NCBI GenBank assembly: GCA_013375355.1
Contig: JABXJV010000274.1
Span: 1 to 15,965 of the forward strand
DNA: 15,965 nt
Direction of reading: 5' to 3'
Source: Candidatus Helarchaeota archaeon
Lineage (GTDB): Archaea; Asgardarchaeota; Lokiarchaeia; Helarchaeales; JABXJV01
Below the pieces are notes generated by a model that was given only the letters and a program-made list of their open reading frames with translations, made no database searches and had not been told where the DNA came from. Of this stretch, positions 8,301-15,924 are shown piece by piece. A program made the translations under genes and the position numbers. How positions within the stretch are numbered: the stretch's first letter is position 1; every line of letters starts with the position of its first letter.

Positions 8301-11300
8301 AGAAGATTTAATGAATAAGAACCTGTTCCTGTTTGACCAGGATTCAGTGAACCTGGCGACCCGAGAGATGAAACTGTCCAATCTGAGGCTTTATTTGTAT
8401 CAAAGTCGCTAGTTCTATAGGCATAATTTTGATTAATTACAAGACCAACATCTTGTACCCATTCCACATCTCCAGGTCTAGAACCAGTAAAAGTACTTGT
8501 TTGGAGCCAATCGACATGCGCACTAGAATCATCAAAAAGTCCAGCAGCAATGGTTCTATCATGCCACATTATATTCCATCCAGTATATAAATCAGTATCT
8601 GTGTTGGTTCCGGAATTTTCATGTACTACAACCACAAAATTACTTCGGAATATCCAACCATTTGGAAAATAATATGTCGCATCAAGTAAATCAGCATCAT
8701 ATATCTGAATACTCCACCCTGTCATATCCATATCTGAACCATAATTATATAATTCAATATAATCAGGAGCACCTGCATAGATTTCATTTATAACAATACT
8801 TCCCATAGATAATCCATAGAAAGGATTAACTTCAGGACCGTTTATCCAGCTAGTTGAATTTGTAAAGGAGAAATCTGAACAACTAATCAGAAATTGATAA
8901 ATTCCGTAATTTAAGGTTGTAATGAAATAATAGTCTTTACCATCCATGACGTTAAAATCAGATGGATTCACTGGTAACATAGAATATGTTAAGGTATCTA
9001 TTGTTATATTTACATAAATTGGAAAATTATTGTCAAAATCTAAATAAGTTACAGTAAAAATAAATAATGTGGAATTATTTCCTATATCAGGGGAAACTAG
9101 CGGATTTAGTAGTTGGGGTGTAAAAATATTTGATTCGTTAACCATCAATCCAACATAAATACCTGTTGAATTAGTAAATTTGCCATCAGAGCACAAAAAA
9201 GAATAATTATAAATGGCTGGGGAGAGATACGTCAGATATTGATAAATACAACCATCTGTATAATCGAAATCAAATATATCTTGTTTTACCATAGCGTATG
9301 GTATTCCATTTATTAACACATTAATAGAGAAAGGAGAATTATTATCTTGATCTGAGTAAATCACACTAAAATTGAATTGAGTAAATTGGTCACCAGTAGA
9401 TGGTATCACTTTGCCTGAAATTAAGCTTGGCACATAATCATTAAGAATTAGATTGAAGGTAAAATAATTGGACCAATTTCCCTTAAATGGTCCATAAGTA
9501 GGACAGACACGCCAATAGTACTGACCTGAAGGAAATTCTATTGATAAAAAAACGGATGTAATAGTTGGTGTTTCGACAATATTTTCTAATTCATAAATAA
9601 TATTAGAGAAATCAGATAAATTTGAGATTTGTAAAGTATAATTGACGGTACCAAATGCTAATTCTAAACTAGACCAATTGAAGTTAATCCAACCATTAAA
9701 TACAGAACTATTATTATTTGGCATCAATAATTCAACTATTGGATTACTTTTATTAGAATAAACAATAACATCATCCACTAACCACCCTCTAAAATTATTA
9801 AATAGTCCATCTTGAGTGTCAAAATAAAATCTTATTTTTACAGAGCTATAGCCACAATATTGTGATATGTTAAAAGTTAATTTTTCCCATGGAGAAATCA
9901 TCGCATCACTCTGATAAAGCAGATTCCAAGAAATACCATTCACTGATATATAAACATATGAATAATCCCAACCAGCTTCACCTTCTCTCCAATGATAAAA
10001 CTCTAAATATGCTTGGTCAACTGCAGATAAATCTATTGGAATAGAAATCATTTCACCCATTTCTCGGTTTCCAGTATCATAATTTCCAGTTGATTCTTGT
10101 CCAAACCACATTGAGTGTATAGGGGAATGACATGGATTTGGCCATGTACTAGAGGTATCAGTTAAGTGCCATAGACCTGTAATTGTTTCCCATTTTGATA
10201 AACCATTCTCAAAATCATCGTTAAAGAGGGTAATATTTCCACCTTTTGAAAATGGAGTAACTTCAGGACCAATGTTCCACCCCGTTGAATTTGTATACGT
10301 TCCATCTGAACAATTAATCTGGAATTGATAAAATCCAAAATCTAAAGATGTATTGAAATAATATGATTTGCCATCCATTACATTTTGGTCAAATGGAATA
10401 CTCGATAGCATTGAATAAGTTGTAGTGTTAATTGTTATTTCAATAAAATTCGGGAAATTATTATCTGCATCATAATATAATACAGTAAAATTAAAGATTG
10501 TGGAGTCATCTCCGATCTCAGGATTTACTTGCGGGTTTATAAGTTCAGGTTGAGCGGTATTTACCTCATTAACTACTAACCCCGTATGTGTAATTGTTGA
10601 TTCGTAGAATAGACCATCAAAACACTCAAATGAATATGAATAAACGCCAGGCTGTAAATAAGTTAAAAATTGATAGATGCAACCATCACTATAAACTATA
10701 TCTAAAGGATTTTGTTTTTCCATCTGATATGGTGTTCCATTAATTAAGACATTGATATATTGAGGCAGATTATTATCTAAATCAGTATACAAGACAGAGA
10801 AAGTAAATTGAGTAGATTGGTTTCCGCTTAGTGGATTTACGGATTCTGCTGTTAAAGTGGGTTGATATTGGTTTTCAAGAGATGCAAGCCATCCAAATGA
10901 ATTATTAAAGAGTAAATGGTTATCTGCAGATGTATAACTTGTCAAGACATCTTCATCAACAATGATCACGAATCCACCAGCTCCAGATCTCATAGCTACA
11001 ACCATATCATAGCTATTCAATTCAACACATAAATCCGCATTAGGCTGTAATGAAATATCTAAACTTGACATAGGAGAAGGAAAGGTCACCTGAGTTACAC
11101 CAATCGTTATTGGATGAGGGTAGATTATATTAGTAGTTCCTCCACCCGCAGAACTTCCATAATTAATATTATATCTTTGGGCTAAACCAATAGCAGATCC
11201 CATATTATCGCCCGTGATAATAAACTTCCCTCCACTGTCAACCCATTGCTCAATCGCGTTAAGTTCATTTATGGTCATACTAGAACCGTATTCATCAAAC

Positions 11301-14300
11301 CAAATTATATTATAATTTGATAGAAGGCTTGAAGTAATTGTAGAAGTAATATCAGAAACTGTTGCTCCACGCTGAGTTAAATCAGTAATCAAATTAGGAT
11401 ATATTGTTCTGGGATTATCTTCCCCATGGGTTATTACTGTGCCAATTTGAACACCATCCAATCTGGTTTGATTAAAAAATATTATGGCTTCGACATTTGG
11501 TCCTATATAAGGACCAGCACTATTTTGGTATGTTCCATCAGAACAATTAAAATAGAATTCATAGATTCCATCATTTAATGTTGTAGAAAAATTGAAAATA
11601 CATCCATCTAGATAATACTCATCAAGTATATCTTGCTTATTCATAGAATAAACAGTAGAATTTATCGTTACGGTTACATAATCTGGAGCGTTATTGTCTA
11701 TATCTGTATAATTTACTGAAAATATGAATGTGGTGATATTTTCATAACCTGTAATAGGATTGACCTGCCCACTACTCAATAAAGGAGGATTTACATTGGT
11801 TTCTATTACATTTAAGCCAGTATAAACATCAGTTGAATTGGAACTCTTCCAATCAGCACATTCAAAAGAAAAATTATAATTTCCAGGTTGGAGAAAGGTT
11901 AAATATTGATAAACACATCCATCGGTGTAGTTTGTATCTAGAAGATTTTGTTTTTCCATGGAATGTGGTGTTCCATTAATTAAGACATTAATATATTGAG
12001 GTGGATTATTATCTAAATCAGTATAAGTAACTGAAAAATTAAATTGGGTCATTTGATCACCTGTTGCAGGTACAACAGAACCCGACGATAGGGTTGGGGC
12101 AGAGTTTGGGATATCTACACCACTGGCGTATAATAAAGCATTATAATATAATTGAGTTTCATTTACAGTCCATGAACTACCATAATCGAAAATATCTAAA
12201 TGCGTACAATAAATTGCTCTCCCTTGTCCAGTCAATCCACTTTGATGATAAATTACCGCCGCCCCTGTAAATACACTGCTTAAAATTTGAACAGGTGCTC
12301 CAATATAAGTTGCTGCCAAGATTCCCGGATCAGACAAATTCAATCTCCATCCACTTAAAGTATATCCCATATACGATTCTAAGGGTGAACTTAAATTATA
12401 AAACAGAGTAGAAGAACCAATACCAGTTGAAAGGGGATCAATCTCAAGCTGATTGAATTGAGTTACCATACTAGTACTCATACTTGAATCCATTCCAAAA
12501 ATTGGGGCTAGTTGAAGATTATTTGGAGCGGAATAGAATGTAGAAGCAGTTGCAACTACTCCTCTACCACTTTTAACATACTGAATAATTGCACTAACTT
12601 CGTCGGGTGTATAATCATAACTACCCCACGCATTTGGCAGAACAATTACATCAGCTTGCGAATTAATCAAATCTGTGTAGCTAATAGCAGGTTTATTTAA
12701 GGAGATATAATCAATAATTAATTGTCTAGGTCCATAATTAGGCCAATTTATATTTAGATCATCCCATAATCCTACATTAGCGGGTTGAGTTCCTATAGAT
12801 TCTAGAATTGCAACCTTAATGGCAAGTTTTACAACAGGTCCTATAAAAGGACCTAGATTGTTTTGAAACACCCCATCAGAACAATTAAAATAAAAATTAT
12901 AACTCCCTTCATCTAGGGTAGTAGAAAAAATGTAAATGCAACCATCCATGTAATTTGTATCTAGTGGATTTTGTTGTACCATTGAGTAAGTTGTCGAATT
13001 TATAGTTATATTAATAAAATCGGGAGCATTATTATCTACATCCGAGTAAGTCACACTAAAGGCAAATGTAGTTGTTTGAGCGGATCCTTCCGAAGGATTA
13101 ACAATTCCTCCAGTTAGAATAGGTTGAAATGAGTTAATTCCAGTGACATTTATGCCAGTGAAGATGATAGTAGAATTATTAAACTTTCCATCATCGCATT
13201 TAAATTGGTAATTATAAGTTCCAGGTTGTAAATAAACTAAAGATTGAAACGAACAACCATCAGTATAATTATCATCTAATACATTTTGTTGTTCCATTGG
13301 GTATGGCGTTCCATTAATCCAGACATTGATTGATGCTGGAGGATTATCATCTAAGTCAGTATAAACCACACTAAAATTAAATTGGGTTGTTTGATTTCCA
13401 GATGAAGGATTGACCAATCCATTAGATAAAGTCGGAGTAAATTGATTAGTTCTACAAAATATTTGTGCTAGACCCTCCCCCGATATTGCTTTTGCTATTA
13501 AATAATATTTTCCTGAAGTTGCAGGTATATAATTAAAAATTTCATTCACACCAATTCCCGGTGATGTACTCGAAGCTACCATAATTGGTTCGCCAATGGA
13601 TGAGGGAGTATCACTATATAGGTGAAGATCAAAATCTGCTCCTGAAGGGACTTTAAGAGTGAAGTAATAGTCATCACCACCATTTAGATCAACATAACAG
13701 CCAAGCCCATGCTTTTTAAATGGATTAATTAAGCTACTAGTAAGCCATGCACTTTGAGTGGAGCTTAATGTTAGTTCTTGAGAGACAGCTTCTAATGCCA
13801 CGTCTATATTTGTCCTCCCATAACCCTCATGAATGTCCTTACCACCACGATTTAATGAAGGACTGAAGCTAGTAGTTATTTCTCTAGTTAACGGGTACGT
13901 TTCAGTAGCGGACATCAGTAATAATGCTTTGACCCTCTTCGCTTCAGTGCCTGTGTATCCCCAATTAGAATGTCCACCCATAGCATCAATTATGAGATTT
14001 GAGGCTCCAGCCACAGCAGGGGTTGACATTGAAGTTCCAAGGGCAGGATATAAATCATTAAGGAAACCATCTGATGAATATTCCCCACTTGCATCATTAT
14101 CATTTGTATCTGTGGAAAAAGTCAAAAACTTATAATAACTTCCGCCAGGGGCCATTATATCTGGTTTAATTGTGTTTCCTGTATAAGACGACCCGCCTGA
14201 ACTGCTATAATCAGTCACATGGTCGGTCTGGCTCATTGCAGCAACTGTAATGACATTATCTGCATCGCCCGGAGATCCGATATTGTTCCCAGGTGCTCCA

Positions 14301-15898
14301 GAGTTTCCCGCCGCAACTACAGTTACAATTCCATTATTGACAGCGTTATTCACCGCATTGATAATACTCGTCTGTCCTGGCGAACCTCCCAAGCTTAGAG
14401 ACATAGTAGTAATATGATAAGCAACTCTATTTGAGATAGCCCAATTTATTCCATTTAGTACACCTGATGTGGTACCACTACCTTCCGAATTAAGCACTTT
14501 AACTCCTACAAGGTGGGCATCCGATGCCACTCCCTTCCACGGATCCCCGCTACCAAACAAAGGCGGATTAAAGGGCCAGTGTATCTCTCCTCTAAATCGG
14601 AAGTGTGGATCATAGACATATCCATCACCGGTGTTATCATCAAAAACCCAATCAATTCGTAAAGAATAATCACCAAGGGTACTTGCTGTAGCAGTATAAG
14701 AGAGAGTATGACTCCAAGAACTGGATGAGGTAATATATGAATCTACAACGGTTTCTTCTCGGTAGAGATAAGGATAAATATGAACTGCATCAGAACCTGG
14801 AGTGTAATCAGTGAATTCACATTGAACTTCAACTACACCAGGTTCTGTAACATTAAATCTAGCAGCAGTTATATAAATAGTTTGGACAGGAACCATGTAA
14901 CCAGTCAAATCTAGCCCTAAACTATAAGTAGAGACTGTTCGTCCATTTCCATCCAATGTTGGGGATCCTTCCCCACTCGAAATCCCAGCACAGTGAGAAC
15001 CATGACCTGCATCATCATAAGGAGATGTCAAGCCATTTATTTCATCCCTCCAACCAACTAATTTATAATTAAAGTTTCCAGAAGAATAACCTGGTTGGAA
15101 AAAATTATGAGAATCATCGATTCCAGTGTCAATTATTGCAATCGAACTTTGATCATCTCCAGTATAAGAAAGAGTGTTCCAGACGTATGGACGAAGATTC
15201 ATATTTATTGAATTGTAATATAAATTTGCTTCAATAATACTATCCTCTTCAACTATATAAGGCACATTTTGACTTTCTAGTATTTCACAAAATAAGCTTA
15301 GACCTTTATAATCAATATTTCCCGCAAAACCATTAATAGAAAAAGTATATTTTGATTCAATTTCTCCACCTAAATTTTCAAATAGCGAAAATAATGAATT
15401 AATATCACCAGCAGGAAAATAAATAATTAACGGAATATGATCATATGATAGACTTTCAATACTTTTCTTATTCTGGCCAAAAGCCCGTTTTAAAATATCT
15501 TCTTTCGATAAAATTTCTCTTTTAGATAAAAAATCTTCTTTATATTTTTCATTTTTTTTATTTGATTCTAAAATTCCATCTAATTTTTGTTCAAGTAGAT
15601 CATTTAATCCGTTATAATTTCTATCTGATTGATCAACGTTTTTTCTCCATTTATTGATTTCAGATTTTAAAAATTTTGGAGCTATAAATTTATATTTTTG
15701 AATTAATGAATTAACATTCTTAGATTTTTTTGAATTAGAATTAGAGAGGTAAGACATATACCCGTCTAGATAGTTGTTAAGCTCGCTGTCTTGGTTAAGA
15801 TTGGAAATAGAATAATTAGAAGAAAAAGCAATCAAAAATATATTGCTAAAATACAGTACACATATAAACAGCGCAATATATTTTTTTATATTTTGCAT
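5306..15898 (-). CDS. Giant cell-surface S8 subtilase with Ig-like repeats, one TM helix and cytoplasmic TPR tail
   Basis: This is one intact 3530-residue frame. Residues 1-26 are a signal peptide. A charged helical stretch contains D-R-N-Y-N-G-L-N-D-L-L-E (~94-105), resembling motifs in archaeal subtilase prosegments, and a propeptide-like domain covers ~154-230. The S8 domain has Asp257 (IDTGID), His299 (GHGSH), Asn532 (AAGNSG) and Ser623 (GTSMSTP), all intact. About 140 residues are inserted between His and the following GVASDAHLVG. A PPC-like beta domain (~720-818) follows.

The order is then: Ig-like repeats R1-R2 (820-1023); GATase/ThuA-like domain (1024-1262); R3-R4 (1263-1471); second GATase-like domain (1472-1675); R5-R6 (1676-1883); jelly-roll/MAM-like domain (1884-2049); Fn3-like (2050-2152); R7-R8 (2153-2360); lamin-tail domain (2361-2527); second Fn3-like (2528-2627); R9 (2628-2731); nidogen-like domain (2732-~2915); a Pro/acidic linker; and a TM helix at 2948-2968 with Arg on its C-terminal side. 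The cytoplasmic tail (2969-3530) has about 11 TPRs. N-x-S/T sequons are dense outside and rarer in the tail. Protease activity is likely. The partners and substrates are unknown. Confidence 0.93.
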   Translation of the reverse strand: MQNIKKYIALFICVLYFSNIFLIAFSSNYSISNLNQDSELNNYLDGYMSYLSNSNSKKSKNVNSLIQKYKFIAPKFLKSEINKWRKNVDQSDRNYNGLNDLLEQKLDGILESNKKNEKYKEDFLSKREILSKEDILKRAFGQNKKSIESLSYDHIPLIIYFPAGDINSLFSLFENLGGEIESKYTFSINGFAGNIDYKGLSLFCEILESQNVPYIVEEDSIIEANLYYNSINMNLRPYVWNTLSYTGDDQSSIAIIDTGIDDSHNFFQPGYSSGNFNYKLVGWRDEINGLTSPYDDAGHGSHCAGISSGEGSPTLDGNGRTVSTYSLGLDLTGYMVPVQTIYITAARFNVTEPGVVEVQCEFTDYTPGSDAVHIYPYLYREETVVDSYITSSSSWSHTLSYTATASTLGDYSLRIDWVFDDNTGDGYVYDPHFRFRGEIHWPFNPPLFGSGDPWKGVASDAHLVGVKVLNSEGSGTTSGVLNGINWAISNRVAYHITTMSLSLGGSPGQTSIINAVNNAVNNGIVTVVAAGNSGAPGNNIGSPGDADNVITVAAMSQTDHVTDYSSSGGSSYTGNTIKPDIMAPGGSYYKFLTFSTDTNDNDASGEYSSDGFLNDLYPALGTSMSTPAVAGASNLIIDAMGGHSNWGYTGTEAKRVKALLLMSATETYPLTREITTSFSPSLNRGGKDIHEGYGRTNIDVALEAVSQELTLSSTQSAWLTSSLINPFKKHGLGCYVDLNGGDDYYFTLKVPSGADFDLHLYSDTPSSIGEPIMVASSTSPGIGVNEIFNYIPATSGKYYLIAKAISGEGLAQIFCRTNQFTPTLSNGLVNPSSGNQTTQFNFSVVYTDLDDNPPASINVWINGTPYPMEQQNVLDDNYTDGCSFQSLVYLQPGTYNYQFKCDDGKFNNSTIIFTGINVTGINSFQPILTGGIVNPSEGSAQTTTFAFSVTYSDVDNNAPDFINITINSTTYSMVQQNPLDTNYMDGCIYIFSTTLDEGSYNFYFNCSDGVFQNNLGPFIGPVVKLAIKVAILESIGTQPANVGLWDDLNINWPNYGPRQLIIDYISLNKPAISYTDLINSQADVIVLPNAWGSYDYTPDEVSAIIQYVKSGRGVVATASTFYSAPNNLQLAPIFGMDSSMSTSMVTQFNQLEIDPLSTGIGSSTLFYNLSSPLESYMGYTLSGWRLNLSDPGILAATYIGAPVQILSSVFTGAAVIYHQSGLTGQGRAIYCTHLDIFDYGSSWTVNETQLYYNALLYASGVDIPNSAPTLSSGSVVPATGDQMTQFNFSVTYTDLDNNPPQYINVLINGTPHSMEKQNLLDTNYTDGCVYQYLTFLQPGNYNFSFECADWKSSNSTDVYTGLNVIETNVNPPLLSSGQVNPITGYENITTFIFSVNYTDIDNNAPDYVTVTINSTVYSMNKQDILDEYYLDGCIFNFSTTLNDGIYEFYFNCSDGTYQNSAGPYIGPNVEAIIFFNQTRLDGVQIGTVITHGEDNPRTIYPNLITDLTQRGATVSDITSTITSSLLSNYNIIWFDEYGSSMTINELNAIEQWVDSGGKFIITGDNMGSAIGLAQRYNINYGSSAGGGTTNIIYPHPITIGVTQVTFPSPMSSLDISLQPNADLCVELNSYDMVVAMRSGAGGFVIIVDEDVLTSYTSADNHLLFNNSFGWLASLENQYQPTLTAESVNPLSGNQSTQFTFSVLYTDLDNNLPQYINVLINGTPYQMEKQNPLDIVYSDGCIYQFLTYLQPGVYSYSFECFDGLFYESTITHTGLVVNEVNTAQPELINPQVNPEIGDDSTIFNFTVLYYDADNNFPNFIEITINTTTYSMLSSIPFDQNVMDGKSYYFNTSLDFGFYQFQINCSDGTYTNSTGWNIGPEVTPFSKGGNITLFNDDFENGLSKWETITGLWHLTDTSSTWPNPCHSPIHSMWFGQESTGNYDTGNREMGEMISIPIDLSAVDQAYLEFYHWREGEAGWDYSYVYISVNGISWNLLYQSDAMISPWEKLTFNISQYCGYSSVKIRFYFDTQDGLFNNFRGWLVDDVIVYSNKSNPIVELLMPNNNSSVFNGWINFNWSSLELAFGTVNYTLQISNLSDFSNIIYELENIVETPTITSVFLSIEFPSGQYYWRVCPTYGPFKGNWSNYFTFNLILNDYVPSLISGKVIPSTGDQFTQFNFSVIYSDQDNNSPFSINVLINGIPYAMVKQDIFDFDYTDGCIYQYLTYLSPAIYNYSFLCSDGKFTNSTGIYVGLMVNESNIFTPQLLNPLVSPDIGNNSTLFIFTVTYLDFDNNFPIYVNITIDTLTYSMLPVNPSDFNVMDGKDYYFITTLNYGIYQFLISCSDFSFTNSTSWINGPEVNPFYGLSMGSIVINEIYAGAPDYIELYNYGSDMDMTGWSIQIYDADLLDATYYFPNGWIFRSNFVVVVHENSGTNTDTDLYTGWNIMWHDRTIAAGLFDDSSAHVDWLQTSTFTGSRPGDVEWVQDVGLVINQNYAYRTSDFDTNKASDWTVSSLGSPGSLNPGQTGTGSYSLNLLSPSNGSTLFSGLIDFRWTSLEPYFGPVNYTLQISNFSDFSNITHEIEKITETPSISNISLLVNYSPGQYYWRVCPTYGLFNGEWCSYFTFTIQQNIFAPNISSGSVDPNNGNQFTLFTYNVIYTDQDNNPPTSINIIIDGIPYMMSKQNPLDSNYMDGCNFIYQTNLNPGVHTFSFNCYDGIFSANDGPYSGPNVEELDILNNYRMIPGYSYTWIDATVGTRCNLDGMDDSSQLISLPFTFPFYDGEFNSIWVCTNGFASFVGYTSFINVPFPTSSYYNMIAPYWDDLRAANPCNIYYRTLSSPNRFVIEWKDIYSFGGSMVGSFEIILYETGDIIFSYDYLDYASSYTCGLNYGYDTYYYNSYTGLTTSTNDFSIYFEYGTGTPPEDPPDEQPIFDPKILAALSLISDFNFNIGPIVVLLIIVFSILIGGIILGRIYSRNNVTEEPSISRQSKRTWDPKFIGRVKSSKATYTFAQRKKEVKNIEKANIFKRMAEVFRESKNYQRAIDYYEKAANLNPFDRETKFILNQLRTALKSAEGGNVIITPPPKVLVTPPPEQKRENWYIMGLRVFDEGEYEYALQYFKKEIEINPNSREAWSKMGITYGRLKNYQKMVECYKKVIEIDQSNEKSYPKSDLSKINLIKNENLMKSKKPQIKQVLTPKSEQITQKSILLTLDEPEKRKSTAKNCYVKGFEFLLLKNYNKAINYFTKAIKIDPEFKEAWFELGKCYSKTGNLQKVIDCNLKAIVIDPKLKNAWNFLAATYLASGNYHRAIKCYEKVVEIDPKLKNVWNILGLFSYYYKDYEKAIGIYKKVLDIDLYDKETWSKIAKCYGKLGDHQKVIDCCKKAVKIDPLDKRGWYNLGVAYLNLKNYNKSFQSFTNANKIDPQDEKIIEILNSLNNKISNNEKNITLKFEQKPIFTEEMLDEDVKKWYKMGNLFFHLQSYKKAIDFYKKVIAKYPQFKDAVYRISISYGRLGNLPKMIEYGKKAKNINLSNNR
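5309..6838 (-). repeat. TPR block, about eleven 34-residue motifs (residues 3021-3530)
   Basis: Motifs start near residues 3021, 3096, 3129, 3220, 3254, 3288, 3322, 3356, 3390, 3462 and 3497. The six from 3220 to 3423 are contiguous at exactly 34 residues. They show the TPR pattern of W/Y at position 2, G or A at 6, Y at 9, a middle GNY/KNY, A/V-I pairs, and a closing I-D-P. Linkers separate them into clusters: a proline-rich one (P-P-P-K-V-L-V-T-P-P-P) before 3096, a Lys/Ser-rich one before 3220, and an Asn/Lys-rich one before 3462. TPR arrays form superhelical scaffolds that bind peptides or proteins. Confidence 0.92.
6995..7057 (-). other. Transmembrane helix of the giant protease (residues 2948-2968)
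   Basis: The segment G-P-I-V-V-L-L-I-I-V-F-S-I-L-I-G-G-I-I-L runs uninterrupted and is followed by R-I-Y-S-R. By the positive-inside rule the C-terminal TPR part is cytoplasmic and the protease part is outside. This is the only strong hydrophobic helix after the signal peptide. Confidence 0.85.
8018..8317 (-). repeat. Fn3-like domain, copy 2 (residues 2528-2627)
   Basis: This is the partner of the copy at residues 2050-2152, with the same YTLQISN and QYYWRVCPTYG segments. It adds a Cys in G-E-W-C-S-Y-F where copy 1 has Asn. It sits between the lamin-tail domain and the last Ig-like repeat. Confidence 0.75.
9443..9751 (-). repeat. Fn3-like domain, copy 1 (residues 2050-2152)
   Basis: This domain shares long stretches with a second copy at residues 2528-2627. 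Both have YTLQISN-SDFSNI, then ETP-I, then GQYYWRVCPTYG followed by a W and YFTF. Both are followed directly by a type-A Ig-like repeat, so the Fn3-plus-Ig unit was probably duplicated together. Confidence 0.75.
10731..10789 (-). repeat. 59-bp near-identical DNA segment (copy in repeat R5)
   Basis: These 59 bp differ at three positions from 11967-12025 in repeat R3, much closer than the flanking parts of the two repeats. Each encodes the type-A core around Y-T/S-D-L-D-N-N to I-N-G-T-P. Recent gene conversion or duplication between the two repeats would explain it. Confidence 0.75.
11967..12025 (-). repeat. 59-bp near-identical DNA segment (copy in repeat R3)
   Basis: This is the partner of 10731-10789, offset by 1236 nt. 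That offset equals 412 codons and so preserves the reading frame. Confidence 0.75.
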
Positions 15899-15913
15899 TT
15901 TAACGACCTATTC

Positions 15914-15924
15914 TTTATAATAAT
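15914..15924 (-). promoter_or_regulatory. Candidate TATA box of the giant protease gene
   Basis: The minus strand reads ATTATTATAAA, centred about 21 nt before the ATG. If this is the TATA box, transcription would begin at or very near the start codon, giving a leaderless or nearly leaderless mRNA. An AGGT at 15907-15910 (8 nt before the ATG) could instead be a weak ribosome site, which would imply a promoter further upstream. The two readings exclude each other. Confidence 0.35.

Larger units (their letters stand above)
7706..13441 (-). repeat. Nine ~102-105-residue Ig-like repeats (residues 820-2731, interrupted by other domains)
   Basis: Each repeat follows a common plan: V-x-P-x-x-G, T-x-F-x-F-x-V-x-Y-x-D-x-D-N-N-x-P, then I-N-x-x-I-N-x-x-x-Y-x-M, then D-G-C (or D-G-K), then F-x-C-x-D-G. 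Repeat starts are residues 820, 922, 1263, 1368, 1676, 1780, 2153, 2257 and 2628. Odd repeats (type A) carry I-N-G-T-P and end in T-G-x-x-V. Even repeats (type B) carry I-N-S/T-T and end in G-P-x-V. They occur as A-B pairs separated by unique domains, and R9 is single. The two Cys per repeat probably form an intradomain disulfide. Similar repeats are common in large secreted prokaryotic proteins. Their likely role is spacing and binding outside the cell. Confidence 0.85.

Noticed and set aside
12064..14135. Plus-strand open frames at 12064-12270, 12512-12700 and 13833-14135
   Set aside because: They are antisense to the giant protease gene, which encodes recognised domains throughout these spans.
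5306..15898. Possibility that the giant gene is a fusion artefact with a frameshift or internal start at the TM or TPR part
   Set aside because: The frame is continuous, the TM helix joins the two parts with correct positive-inside charge, and no internal ribosome site was evident upstream of the TPR region. Misassembly cannot be excluded from sequence alone.
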